Shown piece by piece: positions 21,601 to 33,295 of a stretch of 64,000 nt of DNA (position 1 is its first letter; each line of letters starts with the position of its first letter). Origin of the DNA: Chondrus crispus (taxonomy: Eukaryota; Rhodophyta; Florideophyceae; Gigartinales; Gigartinaceae); assembly GCF_000350225.1 (NCBI RefSeq), contig NW_005179363.1:104035-168034 (forward strand), read 5' to 3'. The notes under the pieces are model-generated. The model was not told the DNA's origin, ran no database searches, and worked only from the letters and a program-made list of their open reading frames with translations. Position numbers and translations under genes: made by a program.

Positions 21601-22815
21601 TGTCTTTCCAAAGTTCCATTCTTGCCATGTCCATTTTGTACGCTCCCAACTCTTATTCACAGCCTCTTTCATCTTTTCGATGAAAAACATCACAACGTTG
21701 AATGAGATGCTTGGCATTCAACAATAATATCGTATCTCCGTTCGTAGTGCATCCGCATATTACTGTAGTATTTCGGTTTCACCATGGCCGGAGCAGTTTT
21801 CGACAATTCTTATTTGTCTCGTAGTACTTGGCAACGAGCTGATGATTATGACGATGCTGTGAGAGCCAATAGTGGAAGAGACGTGAATCCTCCGAAGGTC
21901 TTGCTTCTGTACGATACAACACACCAGGGGCATTATCTGGTACGCTGCGAACTAGATAGTTAGGTTTTTTGTTCTTGAATGACAGAAACAGAATCTCAGT
22001 GTGTTGTAGCTACACTCTTTCCGTCATCTCGTATAGACGGGTTTAGAGGCGAGGGAGAAAGTTTCGAGGGATTCTCTCGTCCGCTCGTAATCCGAACGGA
22101 GAAACTAGCATAGATGTAAGTCACACGTGGCCAGTGACACCCAGTCGGTTAGTGGTGATTCATCCGGACCGCCCGTCACGCGTAAGAAGCCCGTACGCTA
22201 AATGGAAGTCAAATAAAAAGTAGCTCTGGGAGTTCGAAGGATTGGAGGCGATGTTCTCTCCGTGCACTGGAACGGGCAGGTGCCAAGATCCTCACCCGTA
22301 GGAGTGATGCCCAGACATCTGTCCTGTTACAATAGTTGCTACCTACTGTAAACAAGCTGCTGTATTAAATTGCTAATTTGTGCCATGAACCATTAACTGC
22401 CACTTACTTGCCGGTCGGATCCAGCACTTTCATGAGGCGGAAAAGTAATTAAATTCACGCCGTCGGCCAACCGTGATTCTGTTTCATTACAGCATCGCTC
22501 ACTACGATAAATATCACGATCCTATTTTGGTCGTCACCCACTCCGGGCAGTCGTGGCACAATGCTTTCACGAAAAAAGCGTACAGACGGTGGACACACTT
22601 CGCATGGCTTTATTGACATTATTGTAGTACGGATGACTACGATTGAAGCATCATTAAGGCTTCGTTAATAACGATTCTATCACGTTTTGGTGCCTTCTTG
22701 AGGCCCCATGGGCATCTGCCGCCTTAGTTGCCAGATGGAGCCAAACGCGGCAAGATGTGAGGACTCTTGTGCCTCCAAGACACGCAATACAAGTGACAGT
22801 GCACTTTTTGCCTTC
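21601..22815. other. 1.2 kb with no recognisable gene
   Basis: One short ATG ORF (21784-21963, 59 codons, starting MAGAVFDNSYLSR) is open but has no recognisable motif and may be chance. Around 22000-22350 the composition is LTR-like (CACGTGG and CTACTGTA motifs), but I found no paired termini. Confidence 0.35.
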
Positions 22816-24960
22816 TTAAAGATGGTAATGGTGCAGGTTCAACAAGTGTATCTCCTTCTTCACCATCATCTTTGCATCCCTCTCTAAATTGCCAACAACA
22901 TTTTCTGCCATGCCATGTAGGGACATTGGTTCCGAAAAATCTCTATTGTCGCCAATGAGGAATTGCCTCATTTTCTTTTTCAGCGAGCGAGCCACAAACC
23001 TTTTGACAACCTGCTCCAACTCTCTTGTTTCACTGCTGCACGCCCAAATCGCATTCCCTTTTCCTGGTTTGCTAAAACCCCAAGAAGCGCAGTACTTCGC
23101 TAACAATTGTTGATGATAGATGCAGGCATACTCTCTGTAGTGCAGTGCGTCTAATAGGCGGTGGGCGAGGTCGCTGGTCCAACACAACCATAGCGCAAAC
23201 ACAACCAACGAACTTTCGGCGGCACAGCGCTACTGTGTGTTCGGAGCTCCCTTCCCCTTTAAGCGCGTTTGCGGCCCGCAGTAGCTCGAAGCCCTGAAAA
23301 GGAAGGGAAAAGGAAGAAGCCTGGCTCGGGATCAATGCGTGGTAGAGTCTCGTTAAGGTGGGTTGCTCGGTAAATCCGGGGTGTGTGTCTAGATAACCCA
23401 GTTCCGCTTGGCCGTAAATGCAATGCTCGCAGAGCGCTGTCTGTATTTTATTCTCTTGACAAAGTCTCCGTCGGGGACGTCGCAATGTAGCCCGACTGGA
23501 GTGGGGTCACAGTGGCAGTGGTACACCTTCGTGTTGCCGGATGGAAAATGACACCAACACCGGATCGGTCGCAACCGAAGTCCGATGGAACCATCACTAT
23601 CTCATACACGCGATAAGAACTTTTACTGAAACGTCTTCGCAACAGTCTTGGACGTAATTGAGAAACAGAAGCAGCGCTACACCTTTGTGTTGCCCGATGG
23701 CAAATGAAACCAACACCGGATCGGTCGCAACCAGACTGCGATGGAGCCATCACAATGAAACACAAATGGTGAACCAGCATAGAATCCCGACGACTGATGT
23801 CGTCACGATGCGGATCGCAATCCAACATGGCGGTACCAACACAAATTAAAGGAATTTGAGATAGACATAAGAGAGATAAATGAAATAAAATAATTAAAAA
23901 TAAAACGTAGAGATATTCACACGTGTGCTGCCCAATCCGGGACTAAAGTATCCAATATTTCACTGTTCCATGTAGATTATTGAACTGCACTCTACCAAAC
24001 AGATTTGGTGTACTTCAAAGCTGTTAGCTGATCAATTTTGTATATGTTCTGTTTACCATCATACAATGAATCTGACGCTCCCTCGTACGGCATTTTAGGG
24101 TAACGTGTTTTCTTTGTAGCAATTATCCCAGCGTTCAGCGTCTGCAATATCTTCGTCGTGTTCGGCGGTGAAGATTCTAATTCGACCTGATCCAGCCTCG
24201 TTACAATTTCATTCGCAACATGAGCTGAGCAGATGTCAATGAGAACAAGCACTTTCGTGCTAAGCGTTTTCCTAATGACGGAACCAAACCTTTTGCACCA
24301 CTCGAACAATGAACACGAATTCGTCCATGATTTCCTGTTGTTCCAATAATCGAAGCCCAACTGTTGACCTGTCTTTTTCCGAAAGCCTGTTAGAAGAAAG
24401 GATTTCCCTGTTACCATCGAAGAGAATCTCTCTCATCCCGAGGCATTGGCATAAACCAAAAGGATCAAGCGAACCTTCGCCTTCTTCCAGCCATGTAGAA
24501 AACCCTCTGAGATTGTGCGGTCTGGAGCCGTACAGTAGAAAAAGCCCGTCCGATCTGGGATCTAAGCAACTGCAAATTCAAATGCATAAACTTTGGCTTG
24601 CAGCCAGCGTAGTGCATCTCTTACAGCATCCGTGTCAGCGTCACTGATCTCGCCATTTTCACGCCTGGAATGAAATTCCCATCCCTTTTGAGACCAACAG
24701 AGACAACCAGACGAAAACTTTACGTTTATCTTTCTATCTTGCGGAAGCAAGATGTTGACAGCATCCAAGAGAAGGTTGGCTTTCTGATGATTGACAACAC
24801 CTGTGATGCACTGCCGTGCATCGAATTTTAGATCGAACCCAGTTTACCAACGCTGCTTCCAAATGCGGCTGGGCTCTAGTCCTCCGCCTCGTGATTACTT
24901 CGTCATTGAGCGAAATTAGTTTCTTAGTTGAACGAATACGGGAAATGACTGACTAAGAGG
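22816..24960 (-). pseudogene. Tigger/Jerky-like (CENP-B type) transposase relic
   Basis: Minus-strand reading begins near 24960 with SRIRSTKKLISLNDEV. A CENP-B-type helix-turn-helix follows (KFSSGCLCWSQKGWEFHSRR and DADTDAVRDALRWLQAKV). The DDE domain starts PDRTGFFYCTAPDRTIS, where the family DET is DRT. Asp2 is in LVLIDICSAH. The third acidic position lies in LQTLNAGII, where the expected Asp is Asn (codon 24135-24133). The ORF reaches QLTALKYTKSVW and is then cut by LTR A4. Past the LTR it resumes in frame as ESMPASIINNC. A downstream stretch (23030-22840, KRFVARSLKKKMRQFLIGDN) may belong to its C-terminus. Confidence 0.75.
23136..23989 (-). repeat. old solo LTR family A, copy A4
   Basis: 854 bp in reverse orientation. 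On the minus strand it starts TGCAGTTCAAT and ends CACTGCACTACA-like, diverged from the family termini. Flanks CTCTC (23131-23135) and CTCTA (23990-23994) form a 5-bp target duplication with one change. It is the most diverged A copy and splits the Tigger reading frame between KSVW and ESMP. Confidence 0.75.
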
Positions 24961-25096
24961 GGGATAGGGAATTGAGAACTTAGTTTTGGCCCATTGGGCA
25001 ATTTCTGTTTGGACTGCACCGAGGCCGTGTTTTTGAGACGAGCTGCTCAGAAAATTGAGCTTTGGTGTGTGAAACGTCTATGGAAGTGTGGCCAAG

Positions 25097-26145
25097 TGTA
25101 GTACAATATGGGGCTCTACAGAGGGGTGAAAAGAAAGGAAAATATTTTGGATATAACAAATAGTCCGGGTTGGGGGACACACGTGTGAATAATTGCACAG
25201 TTTTAATTTTTAATTATTTTATTTTATTTAGTTAATTAGTTGGCATTAATTTTGCTGACACTAGATTAGATCTAGGATCTAGCGCCGCGAGCTACTGTAC
25301 TGGCTCCGGCGGGGCGATATATACCTTAGCCCTCTGACGACCAAGTCAGTAAAGGTAACCCGAGTTGCCAGAGTTGAATGTCGCCTTGGTCGAAGTCCGT
25401 CTCTACCAAGACGCTCCCTTTTACCTAAGCCTACGGCATCCTCTGCGCTCGGGGGTTCCCTTCTCTTTTCCCTTTATTTCCCTATTCATCCCTCTACTTC
25501 TATTTCTATCTTTCCCTTAATTGTGTTGGTTCCATTGGAGTCGGTTGCGACCGATCCGGTGTAGGTGTTTTAGCCATCGGGCAACACGTTGTGTAGCGCT
25601 GCTACTGTTTCAAGTTCCGTCGGAAGGCTGTTGGGACGACGCCTCCGTCGAAGGTCTTACTGTATAAGACAGAGTTGGTACCACCTACCGCGATTGCGAT
25701 CGCGCTGGTGAGGGTGTTTTTAGCCATCGGGCAACACGTCGGTCGTAGCGCTGCTACACAATTACGATCCCGTCGGGTAGTGCTGAGCAAGCCCCCGTCG
25801 AAGACCTTGAATTATACCCAAGGTGCTGAAGACGCTCGTCGAGCATTGGCCTTACAACCCAGCGAACCGCGGTTACATTCTCGTAGACAAGCCCAACCCG
25901 CACTCGCCGAGCGCTCAAGTCTTCGCAAGTCTCTACCACCATTTTCCTCCCGGGCCGGGCATCTTTCCTTACCCCCCCCTCGTCGGAGTTGAGCTACCGT
26001 GGGCCGCAAGCCCACACAAGGGGAAACGGAGTCTCGAACGCTCCGTAGCGCGTGCCATCGGCAGTTGTTGTTGTTGCTGTTGTTTTTCGTCTTTTTGTTT
26101 GACCGTCGGACTGTGTTCGCAGTCTGCCAGGCACATTGCACTACA
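25097..26145 (+). repeat. GYP1 5' LTR (family A)
   Basis: 1049 bp, starting TGTAGTACAAT (one change from the family TGTAGTGCAAT) and ending ATTGCACTACA. It is nearly identical to the 3' LTR except for a short patch (25401-25449 here against 38091-38135). It contains ACACACGTGTGAATA, an AT-rich block, CGAGCTACTGTA and a TATA motif. Confidence 0.95.
25316..25325 (+). promoter_or_regulatory. candidate LTR TATA box
   Basis: GATATATACC follows a GC-rich GGCTCCGGCGGGGC block and lies about 220 bp into the LTR; all family-A copies keep a TATATA-type motif here. Its role in starting the element's transcript is inferred. Confidence 0.5.
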
Positions 26146-26345
26146 AAAGTGGTCTCCCGACCTAGAAAGTTTGGTGTGCAGGAGACCTGATCAAGATTTT
26201 GCCCACGAAAGTCCCGGTCTGGAGACGCACTACAAAAGTGGTCTCCCGACCTAGAATTCGTCTACTGTGCAAGAGACCTGATCAAGAATTTTGCCTACGA
26301 AAGTCCTGATCTGGAGTTGTACTACGAAAGTGGTCTGGGTAACGG
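26141..26345 (+). repeat. tandem ~90-bp repeat spanning LTR end and primer-binding region
   Basis: Units begin at 26141 and 26230, and a partial third at 26323. Each starts CTACAAAAGTGGTCTC (the third CTACGAAAGTGGTCTG), that is, the last five LTR bases plus the first leader bases. The primer-binding site of such elements normally starts with TGG within a few bases of the LTR end; here TGGTCTCCCGACC follows the LTR by 4 nt and is repeated once in full. Confidence 0.8.
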
Positions 26346-26402
26346 AGTCTCTTTTTTATTTTTTGTTTGTACTTTTTTTGCGTAGGTTCGCTTGTACGAG
26401 CG

Positions 26403-28679
26403 ATGTCGACAAGCGCCCCGGGGGACGTCGGTCCCGGGGCGAGTAGGAGCGGATCGGCAAGGGCGTCGAGGATCCCGCGAGGTCCTCGCACCCGAAGCCA
26501 GGCCAATACGGCCACGGATCCCGAAGGTCAAGAAATCCCGACGGGGATTGAAGCCGACAAGGATAACCTATCCTACAAGTTCGAGAAGATGGGCGAGGAA
26601 ATTCGCCAAGAGATGACGAAAAATCTCGAGGCTGACTTAGCTCTCGTCCGGAAGCAACTGGAGTTGCAAGCATCCGAGTTCCACACTGTTTTAGGAGAGC
26701 TGTCGGCTCGAGTGGATCTCGTCGAGAAGGAGCGAGGTGAGGCGACCGACGGTCTGGAGCCGGAGGTCCTAGCTTCGTTGAAAAGTTCATTCAAGGACGC
26801 AAGGCGCGACGCGAATCAAGCTTTGGAGTCCTTAGGTAAATTTAGAAGCAGTATCGACGACAGGTTCGACCGCGCCGCTCATCGTCTCAAGGACCTTGAA
26901 CAAGTCGCCGAGCAAGAGCCGCTCCCAACGGGTCTAGAAGGCGACCGTCGATCGAAGAAGGACAAGGCCGCTGTGCAGCGGAGTTCCAAGTCGAAGACTT
27001 CGAAGAAGAATCTGCGACGCCGGAGCAAGAATCACGGTAGTGACGAGCCGGAGGGCCCAGACTCAACGGCCGAGTCGAACGGCCATTCCGAAGATGGTGA
27101 CGACGGTTCGTCGAACCATGCCAGCGATTCCGAACATCGTTCAGAGGAAGGAAAGGAATTTCGCAGGGCAAGAAAATTACCTCCAGACGGGGCGGAATCA
27201 CTTCGTCCGCCTCGCAGAGAGACAAGGACGCGGAGCCCGAAGATGTCGCAACGCGGCGCGGGCCGCGATGGGAGGAGTTGGAGGAGCTGAATCCGACCAA
27301 CTACCTCTTCAAGAAATTACTTTCGTACCGAACGTACCGCTTGCGGAACCCGCAGACATATTTGTCAAGTTCCCGGCGGACCGCCGTGCGAAAAATCAGG
27401 AGAGATATTCCGCCTAAGGTGAAGAAGGAGAACACGTTCACAGGTGAGGACGGGGTCCTTGTATTGGATTTTTTGACAAAATTAGTTCAAGAGTTTGATA
27501 CTCAAGAAATGAACGAGGGGCAAGCGATCCGCTTGTTGCCCGAATTTCTAAGCGGCATCGCCTTGAGACAGTACACTTCGGTGTCTCAGACGGCCGTGTC
27601 CCACCACGGAAAGTTATCCGTTTGGCCGGAGGCCGTACAGTGGTTGTTGAGGAGTTTCGCAACCGACGAGGCGATCCGTCATGCCGTACTCGCATTGCAA
27701 GAGGTTCAGCAAAGACCGTCTGAAGACGAGATGGAATTTTATATCCGTCTGAGGGACGCGAGCAATCGATGTGGAAACGTATATTCGATGGAAGAACAAA
27801 TGACGATGTTTATTGAAGGACTCGATTCGAGCATCAAGCCAATGGGTATCTCAATACCGGCAAGACAATCGGGACGTTTCGTTTTTGAGACTAGTTAATT
27901 ACGCGAAGGCGCATGGCTCGGCGAGCCGCGCTAAGGACAAGAAGACCAAGAAGGTCACGATCCAGACGCTGTCGACGATCAGGGCAGGTAAGAAGCCGAG
28001 GGTTTCTTATCCCGGTCGCAAAAGTCAGGCCGCCGTCCATTTAGCCGAGTCAATTTCCGCGTCCGATGAGCGCGGTGCGCACGGAAGTAGCGAAAATCAC
28101 TACGAGGGCGCGTTGGTAGCCGAAGGCGAGTTCATTGAGCCGTCGGAGGGCTACGGACACGAGGACTACGGGGCAAGCGGGTCGTCAACTTTACCGACGC
28201 CCGCATACACGACGGAGTCGTTTTCAGAGCCCACGGATCCCGTGATGATGTTTCGGGGGCGCGGCCACACGCCGGCGCCGCGCATTCCGATGGAAGACAA
28301 GGGTACGACGTTTCGAAGGCCAGGCTGGATGGGAAGGCCGCAACGTCAAGGAAGGCTGCCGGCCCGTGGAGGGCCTAGGCCGCAATATCCCGTCAAGACG
28401 CACGGACTGGTGTGCTATCATTGTTACGAAAAGGGGCACGCCGCGCCAACATGCATTCTTTCCCTCCGGGAAATGCACCGAGTTTTGGAAAATTACGAGG
28501 CGTTGTCTCCAATGGAGAGGTTAGGGATACCATCGACGAGTTACCTGAAGGTCAAGAATTGGTTCGATTCGCAGACGGCGAGCGCTTCAACGCCGAGGTC
28601 GAACCAACCCTTCAGGGGGCCCGCCGCGGGGCCCGCGCCGTCGGATGTGAGAAGGATCCCGCGGCGGCAGGAAAACTAG
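26403..28679 (+). pseudogene. GYP1 gag (two frameshifts)
   Basis: ATG 26403 opens a charged N-terminal part with a coiled-coil-like stretch (KQLELQASEFHTVLGELSAR). A frame change between about 27120 and 27190 leads to the capsid-like part (PRWEELEELNPTNYLFKKLL, FTGEDGVLVLDFLTKLVQEF, EMEFYIRLRDASNR). A second change near 27870 returns to the first frame (FLRLVNYAKAHGSASRAKDK). The C-terminal part has one zinc knuckle, CYHCYEKGHAAPTC (CX2CX4HX4C), after an Arg/Gly-rich stretch. Gag forms the particle and binds the RNA. The stop is at 28677-28679. Confidence 0.8.
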
Positions 28680-28741
28680 AGAGGGGAATCTCGCATGAGT
28701 CGCGAGAGGCACAGAGTCGACGTACTGTGCCCGGGGCTTAG

Positions 28742-31700
28742 CCCCGTTCCCCGTCTCTAAGGGAAAAATCAGACCCCGATGAGGAGGTTGTTGGATTGGT
28801 GGATAAGCCCAAAGGGCCAGCTCAAGTCAAGAAAATTTTGAGCCGAGCCCGAGATCATCCGCTGGAAGAAGTTCGAAGACCCTGGTACAGGGTTAAGCGA
28901 AGGGAGTGTCCCGAGAAGATTTTGGTTCTTGCGCGAAAAAACTACAACGTTTACGCGGACATTGGACCCACAATCGGATTGATGAGCCGGGTGTTGTCTG
29001 TATTAGACACCGGCGCCCGACCAAACCTTGTGCGAAAATCGGAACTCCCGACTGGAATGGAATCTCTAGTGTCCTACGGACCGACCCAAGACATTGGCGA
29101 CGCGAACAATAGGCCACTCCGGACTCTCGGCACGATTAGAATGCCTGTGAGGCTTGGAAAATTTGTGGCCGCAGCCGAGTTTATTGTATGCGAAAAACTA
29201 GCAGTCCCGCTAATTCTAGGCGCGGACTACTGTGACCGGTTTGTGGAAGCCATTTATCCAAGGAAGAAAACGGTTGAGTTGGCGGATTTCTCAGAGGTTC
29301 CGATAGTTAGACGGTTCTCGACGAGAAAAGGGAAGAAGAATCTCGTCCCGGGAGAGGACGAGAATGATGGAAAGGCGGAGCGAATTTCCCCTAAGACAAA
29401 AGTGGCAAGAGCCACGACTATCGAGCCAGGGACGCAACGCGTCGTGGAATGCACCTCGAAGAGGGCGGGTTTGGTTGTGGTTCAGCCGTACTCGTCGTTG
29501 TACGAAAGGCACGGGTTGACGTGCACGAATGGTGTCGTTCAGGTTGAGCCTGACCGGCCATTCCGTTTACTCGTTGCGAATTTTAGGACGTACCCTGTCA
29601 GGGTGCAAAAAGGCCAAGTGGTGGCAGAATTATTACCGCACCCGAGATCCGCGCTCGAGAGCAAAACCACCATTGGTGAAGTTCTCGGAATTCAAGAAAG
29701 GAAGAAGGAAAATTTTCCTAATTTCACCAAGACGCCTACGGGCGAGACAAGATGCGAACCGTCGGATCAAGACCGCGAGGAACAGCAAGGAGAACGGGAG
29801 GAAAGGCTCTCCGCGACGGCAACTACGAAGCCGGAGCGGAGGATTGAGCCTCCCCCGCCGGACGTGGAGGAACTCGACCTGAGCCACGTGCCGGACCGGC
29901 TGCGCGAAAGATTCCGTCGAATGTTGAAAAAGTATTCCCGCATGTGGGATGGGACCCTCGGTGAGATCAACACCACGGTCCACCGGATTGAACTGGCCCC
30001 GGATGCAAGGCCAATTGCACAAGCTCCCTACCGAGCCGGTCCAAAGGCTCGGGAGGTCGAAGACGCAGAAGTACAGAAGATGTTAGAAGCAGGAGTCATC
30101 GAACCGGCGCAGTCAGAATGGGCGTCGCCCGTTTTATTAGTGCCGAAACCGGACGGATCGATGCGCTTTTGCGTAGACTATCGCCGGTTAAACGCGGTAA
30201 CGGTAAAAGACACGTACCCTTTACTGCGCATGGATGAGTGCCTGGACTCGCTTGGTGACACCAAGGTTTTTTCCGCGTTGGACGCGATCTCGGGATATTG
30301 GCAGATGCCTATCCCTGAGCGCGACCGCGACAAGACCGCATTTTCGTGTCACTCAGGACTGTATCGCTTCTCAAGAATGCCCTTCCGGCTAACTAACGCG
30401 CCAGCGACGTTTCAGAGAGCAATGGATATCCTGCTCTCTCCGTTCCGTTGGAAGTGCTGTTTGGTGTATCTGGACGACATAATAATTTTTAGCAAGTCGT
30501 GGGAGGAGCACATCGTGCACGTGGATGAAATACTTTCTGTATTGGAGAAGGCAGGTGTGAAGCTCAAGCTTCGCAAGTGTGAATTTTTCGTCGAAAAGAT
30601 CAAGTACCTGGGCCATGTCGTTCGGCCAGGTACATTGGAAGTGGACGCTGCGCGAACCGTCGCATCGGAACAAGCGAGGTACCCTCAAACGCAGACCCAA
30701 CTCAGGAGCTTCTCGGGACTTTGTAATGTCTACCGCAGATTCGTTCCGCATTATGCGAAAATAGCGCATCCGCTCAATCAACTGTTGAAGAAGGGAAAAC
30801 CGGTCCAGTTGGAAGGATTCGACGAATCGTGCGAAAAAGCTTTTCATAAACTCAAGGACGCTATCTTGGCGCCACCGGTGTTGGCGCTGCCGAAGAAGAA
30901 CCTACCATACTCGGTAGACACCGATGCAAGCGACTATCAAATCGGCGCTGCATTATTTCAGACACATCCGGATGCGCAACGTAAACCCATCGGGTTCTTT
31001 TCAAGAACGTTATCCGCAGCCGAGAGAAACTACTCCGTTTCAGAAAAAGAATGTCTAGCGGTAATTTGGGCCGTACAGACTTTAAGACCATATCCAGATG
31101 GCGAGCACTTCATTGTGCATACCGACCATGCCTCATTGAGGTGGTTGATGAACGTAACCGACCCCAGTGGGAGATTAATCCGATGGAGGCTCCGCCTCTC
31201 GGAATTTGATTTCGAAATCAAATACAAGAAGGGCAAGGCGAACAGCCAAGCCGATGCCCTGTGAAGATTACGGACCGCAGGAGAAACCGTCGACGAAATC
31301 GACGACGAAAATCCATGCTCTATGGCCGAACCGGCCGAGGGAACGGTGGAGGACGAGGACAGTTTTGACGGGATAGACGACATCCTCGCTCTTGAGGGGG
31401 GGAACGCCCCTGAGCGCCTCGATCAATTCCAAGCTGTCACTCCGGAGGAGCTCATTCGCGAGCAAGCCGTCGACCCCTTCTGCAACCGCATCAAGGAAGA
31501 AATGGAAGCCGGAAAGGTGAGAACGTTCAGCACGGAGACCGAGGAACTCGAAGGAACTCTATGCCGTACTGCGGCGGAGTTTGTACAAGTGGTAATACCA
31601 CAATCGTTAAGGGACCGCGTCCTAGGGTTGAGCCACTACGCAAAATTGGCAGGCCACCCGGGAGGCAGGAACCTTTACAAGACATTGAGAAGATATTTTT

Positions 31701-33295
31701 ATTGGCCTACGATGGCCCTAGACTGCTACGCAGTCGCGAAGAATTGCGCCGCATGTGTGCGGGAAAGGGTGAAGTTAAGAAGACACACGAAGGAAATGAA
31801 GCTGTTCACGCCCAAAGCTCCGCTGGAGTTTGTCGCCATCGACATCCTCGGCGAGCTAATTACAACTAAACGAGGAAATCGGTACATTCTCGTGATCAGC
31901 GACCGGTACTCGAAACTGGTACGAACCGTACCGTTGAAGAAGATATCAGCTGCGCACATCGCACAAGCCTTCTTTCACCACTGGGTATTCGTGTACGGAC
32001 CGCCGGTCAAGCTGCTGTCCGACAATGGAACACAGTTCACGGCCCGGTTCTTTCAGAATGTCTGCCGAATTCTCGGCATACGCAATGTGTTCACGACTAC
32101 GTACCACCCGCAAGCCAACGACCAAGTTGAGAGGTTTAACCGCACGCTGACTTCCGCGTTGCGAAAATATGTTGGAGAGCATCCCAAGGACTGGGACTTA
32201 TTTTGCGACGCTGTGACGTTCGCATACAACACACAAGTTCATCGAACTACGAACATTGCGCCCTTCGAGCTGGTGTTAGCTCGGGCGCCGAGAAGCATTG
32301 CGTTACAAGCGCAACCAACTTTGGAGAACTTTAGCTCGTCAGGAGCATACTACCTGAAATGGCAGTGGTGGTTGGAGAGCCTAATGCGAGGCGCCGATAG
32401 GAGTTTGCGAAAGGAACAAGCCCGGTACAAGCGAAATTTCGACGCACGCCTTCGCAAGCCGCAATATGAGATCCCACCGGGGTCCTACGTGTTCCTCCGG
32501 AAGGAGCAGGGCACAGCTAGCGAACCGAAACACAAGCTGGCACAAGTCGCTACAGGACCCTATTACGTCAGAAAATCGGATCAACATACGGTAGTCATTG
32601 CCATTGGCGATCAGGAGGAACGCGTATCGCGAGACAGGGTGGAGTTAGCCCCAAGCCCGATGGACTATGCGCCGATAACTGGCCTACGTCAAGCGCTACA
32701 GTTCCTGGGAGCGCCGGAGCTAAACGAAGAAGGAGAGGTAATGGAGGACGAGGAATGTCCTCACACTCGTGCGCCTACGTCAGGGGACCAGGACAATCTA
32801 ATTAGTCAAGCGCCGACAGCGGAGACATCTCCGGACCTACGCGATTTCGGAAAGTCCAGAGAAGAGGACGAGTTGGAAGATCATCAGGAGGGGGAAGGGA
32901 ACAGTTCAGAGAAAGGAGAGAAAACGGAGAATACGGAATACGTAATCGATCGGGTCGCCGACCACGATTATCAAAATGGTAATTTGATTCTCAAGGTGGA
33001 ATGGTACGGCTATACGCCCGAGGACGCGACGTGGGAGCCCATTGAGCAATTACCCCGCAGTGCGGCCGTCACGTATTTCCGGAGGAAGAAACTGCCCCTC
33101 CCGCCGCAAGTCGCACGCGCGAGTGGGATAGTCATCGTCAATAGAATCAGCAGGTTATGGAACACGGAGGAGTCAGAAATTTGGTGCAGAAGGGGGTCCG
33201 CAAGCAAGGAAAGTCGGAGCGAGAGGAGCAAGGCAAGACAACGCGGAACGCCTTTACGAGAGGGGAACGACGGGCGACGCGTTTTAGGGACTTGA
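28742..33295 (+). pseudogene. GYP1 pol: protease, RT, RNase H, integrase, chromodomain; one nonsense codon
   Basis: One frame is open from 28742 to 33295 except for TGA at 31262-31264, within the ADALSR motif that ends RNase H. Domains: retropepsin VLDTGARPN (Asp codon 29006); reverse transcriptase with PKPDGSMRFCVDYRRLN, SALDAISGYWQMPI and VYLDDIIIFS (YLDD 30467-30478); RNase H with SVDTDASDYQIGAALF, SEKECLAVIWA and HTDHASL. The integrase zinc motif is HYAKLAGH..CAACV, and its core has DILGEL, LLSDNGTQF and QVERFNRTL (35 residues between Asp2 and Glu). Near the end is a chromodomain (YVIDRVADHDYQNGNLILKV, EWYGYTPEDATWEP). There is no ATG at the start, and a TAG (28739) closes the upstream frame, so pol is presumably expressed with gag. 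Except for the one stop the catalytic residues look intact. Confidence 0.9.
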
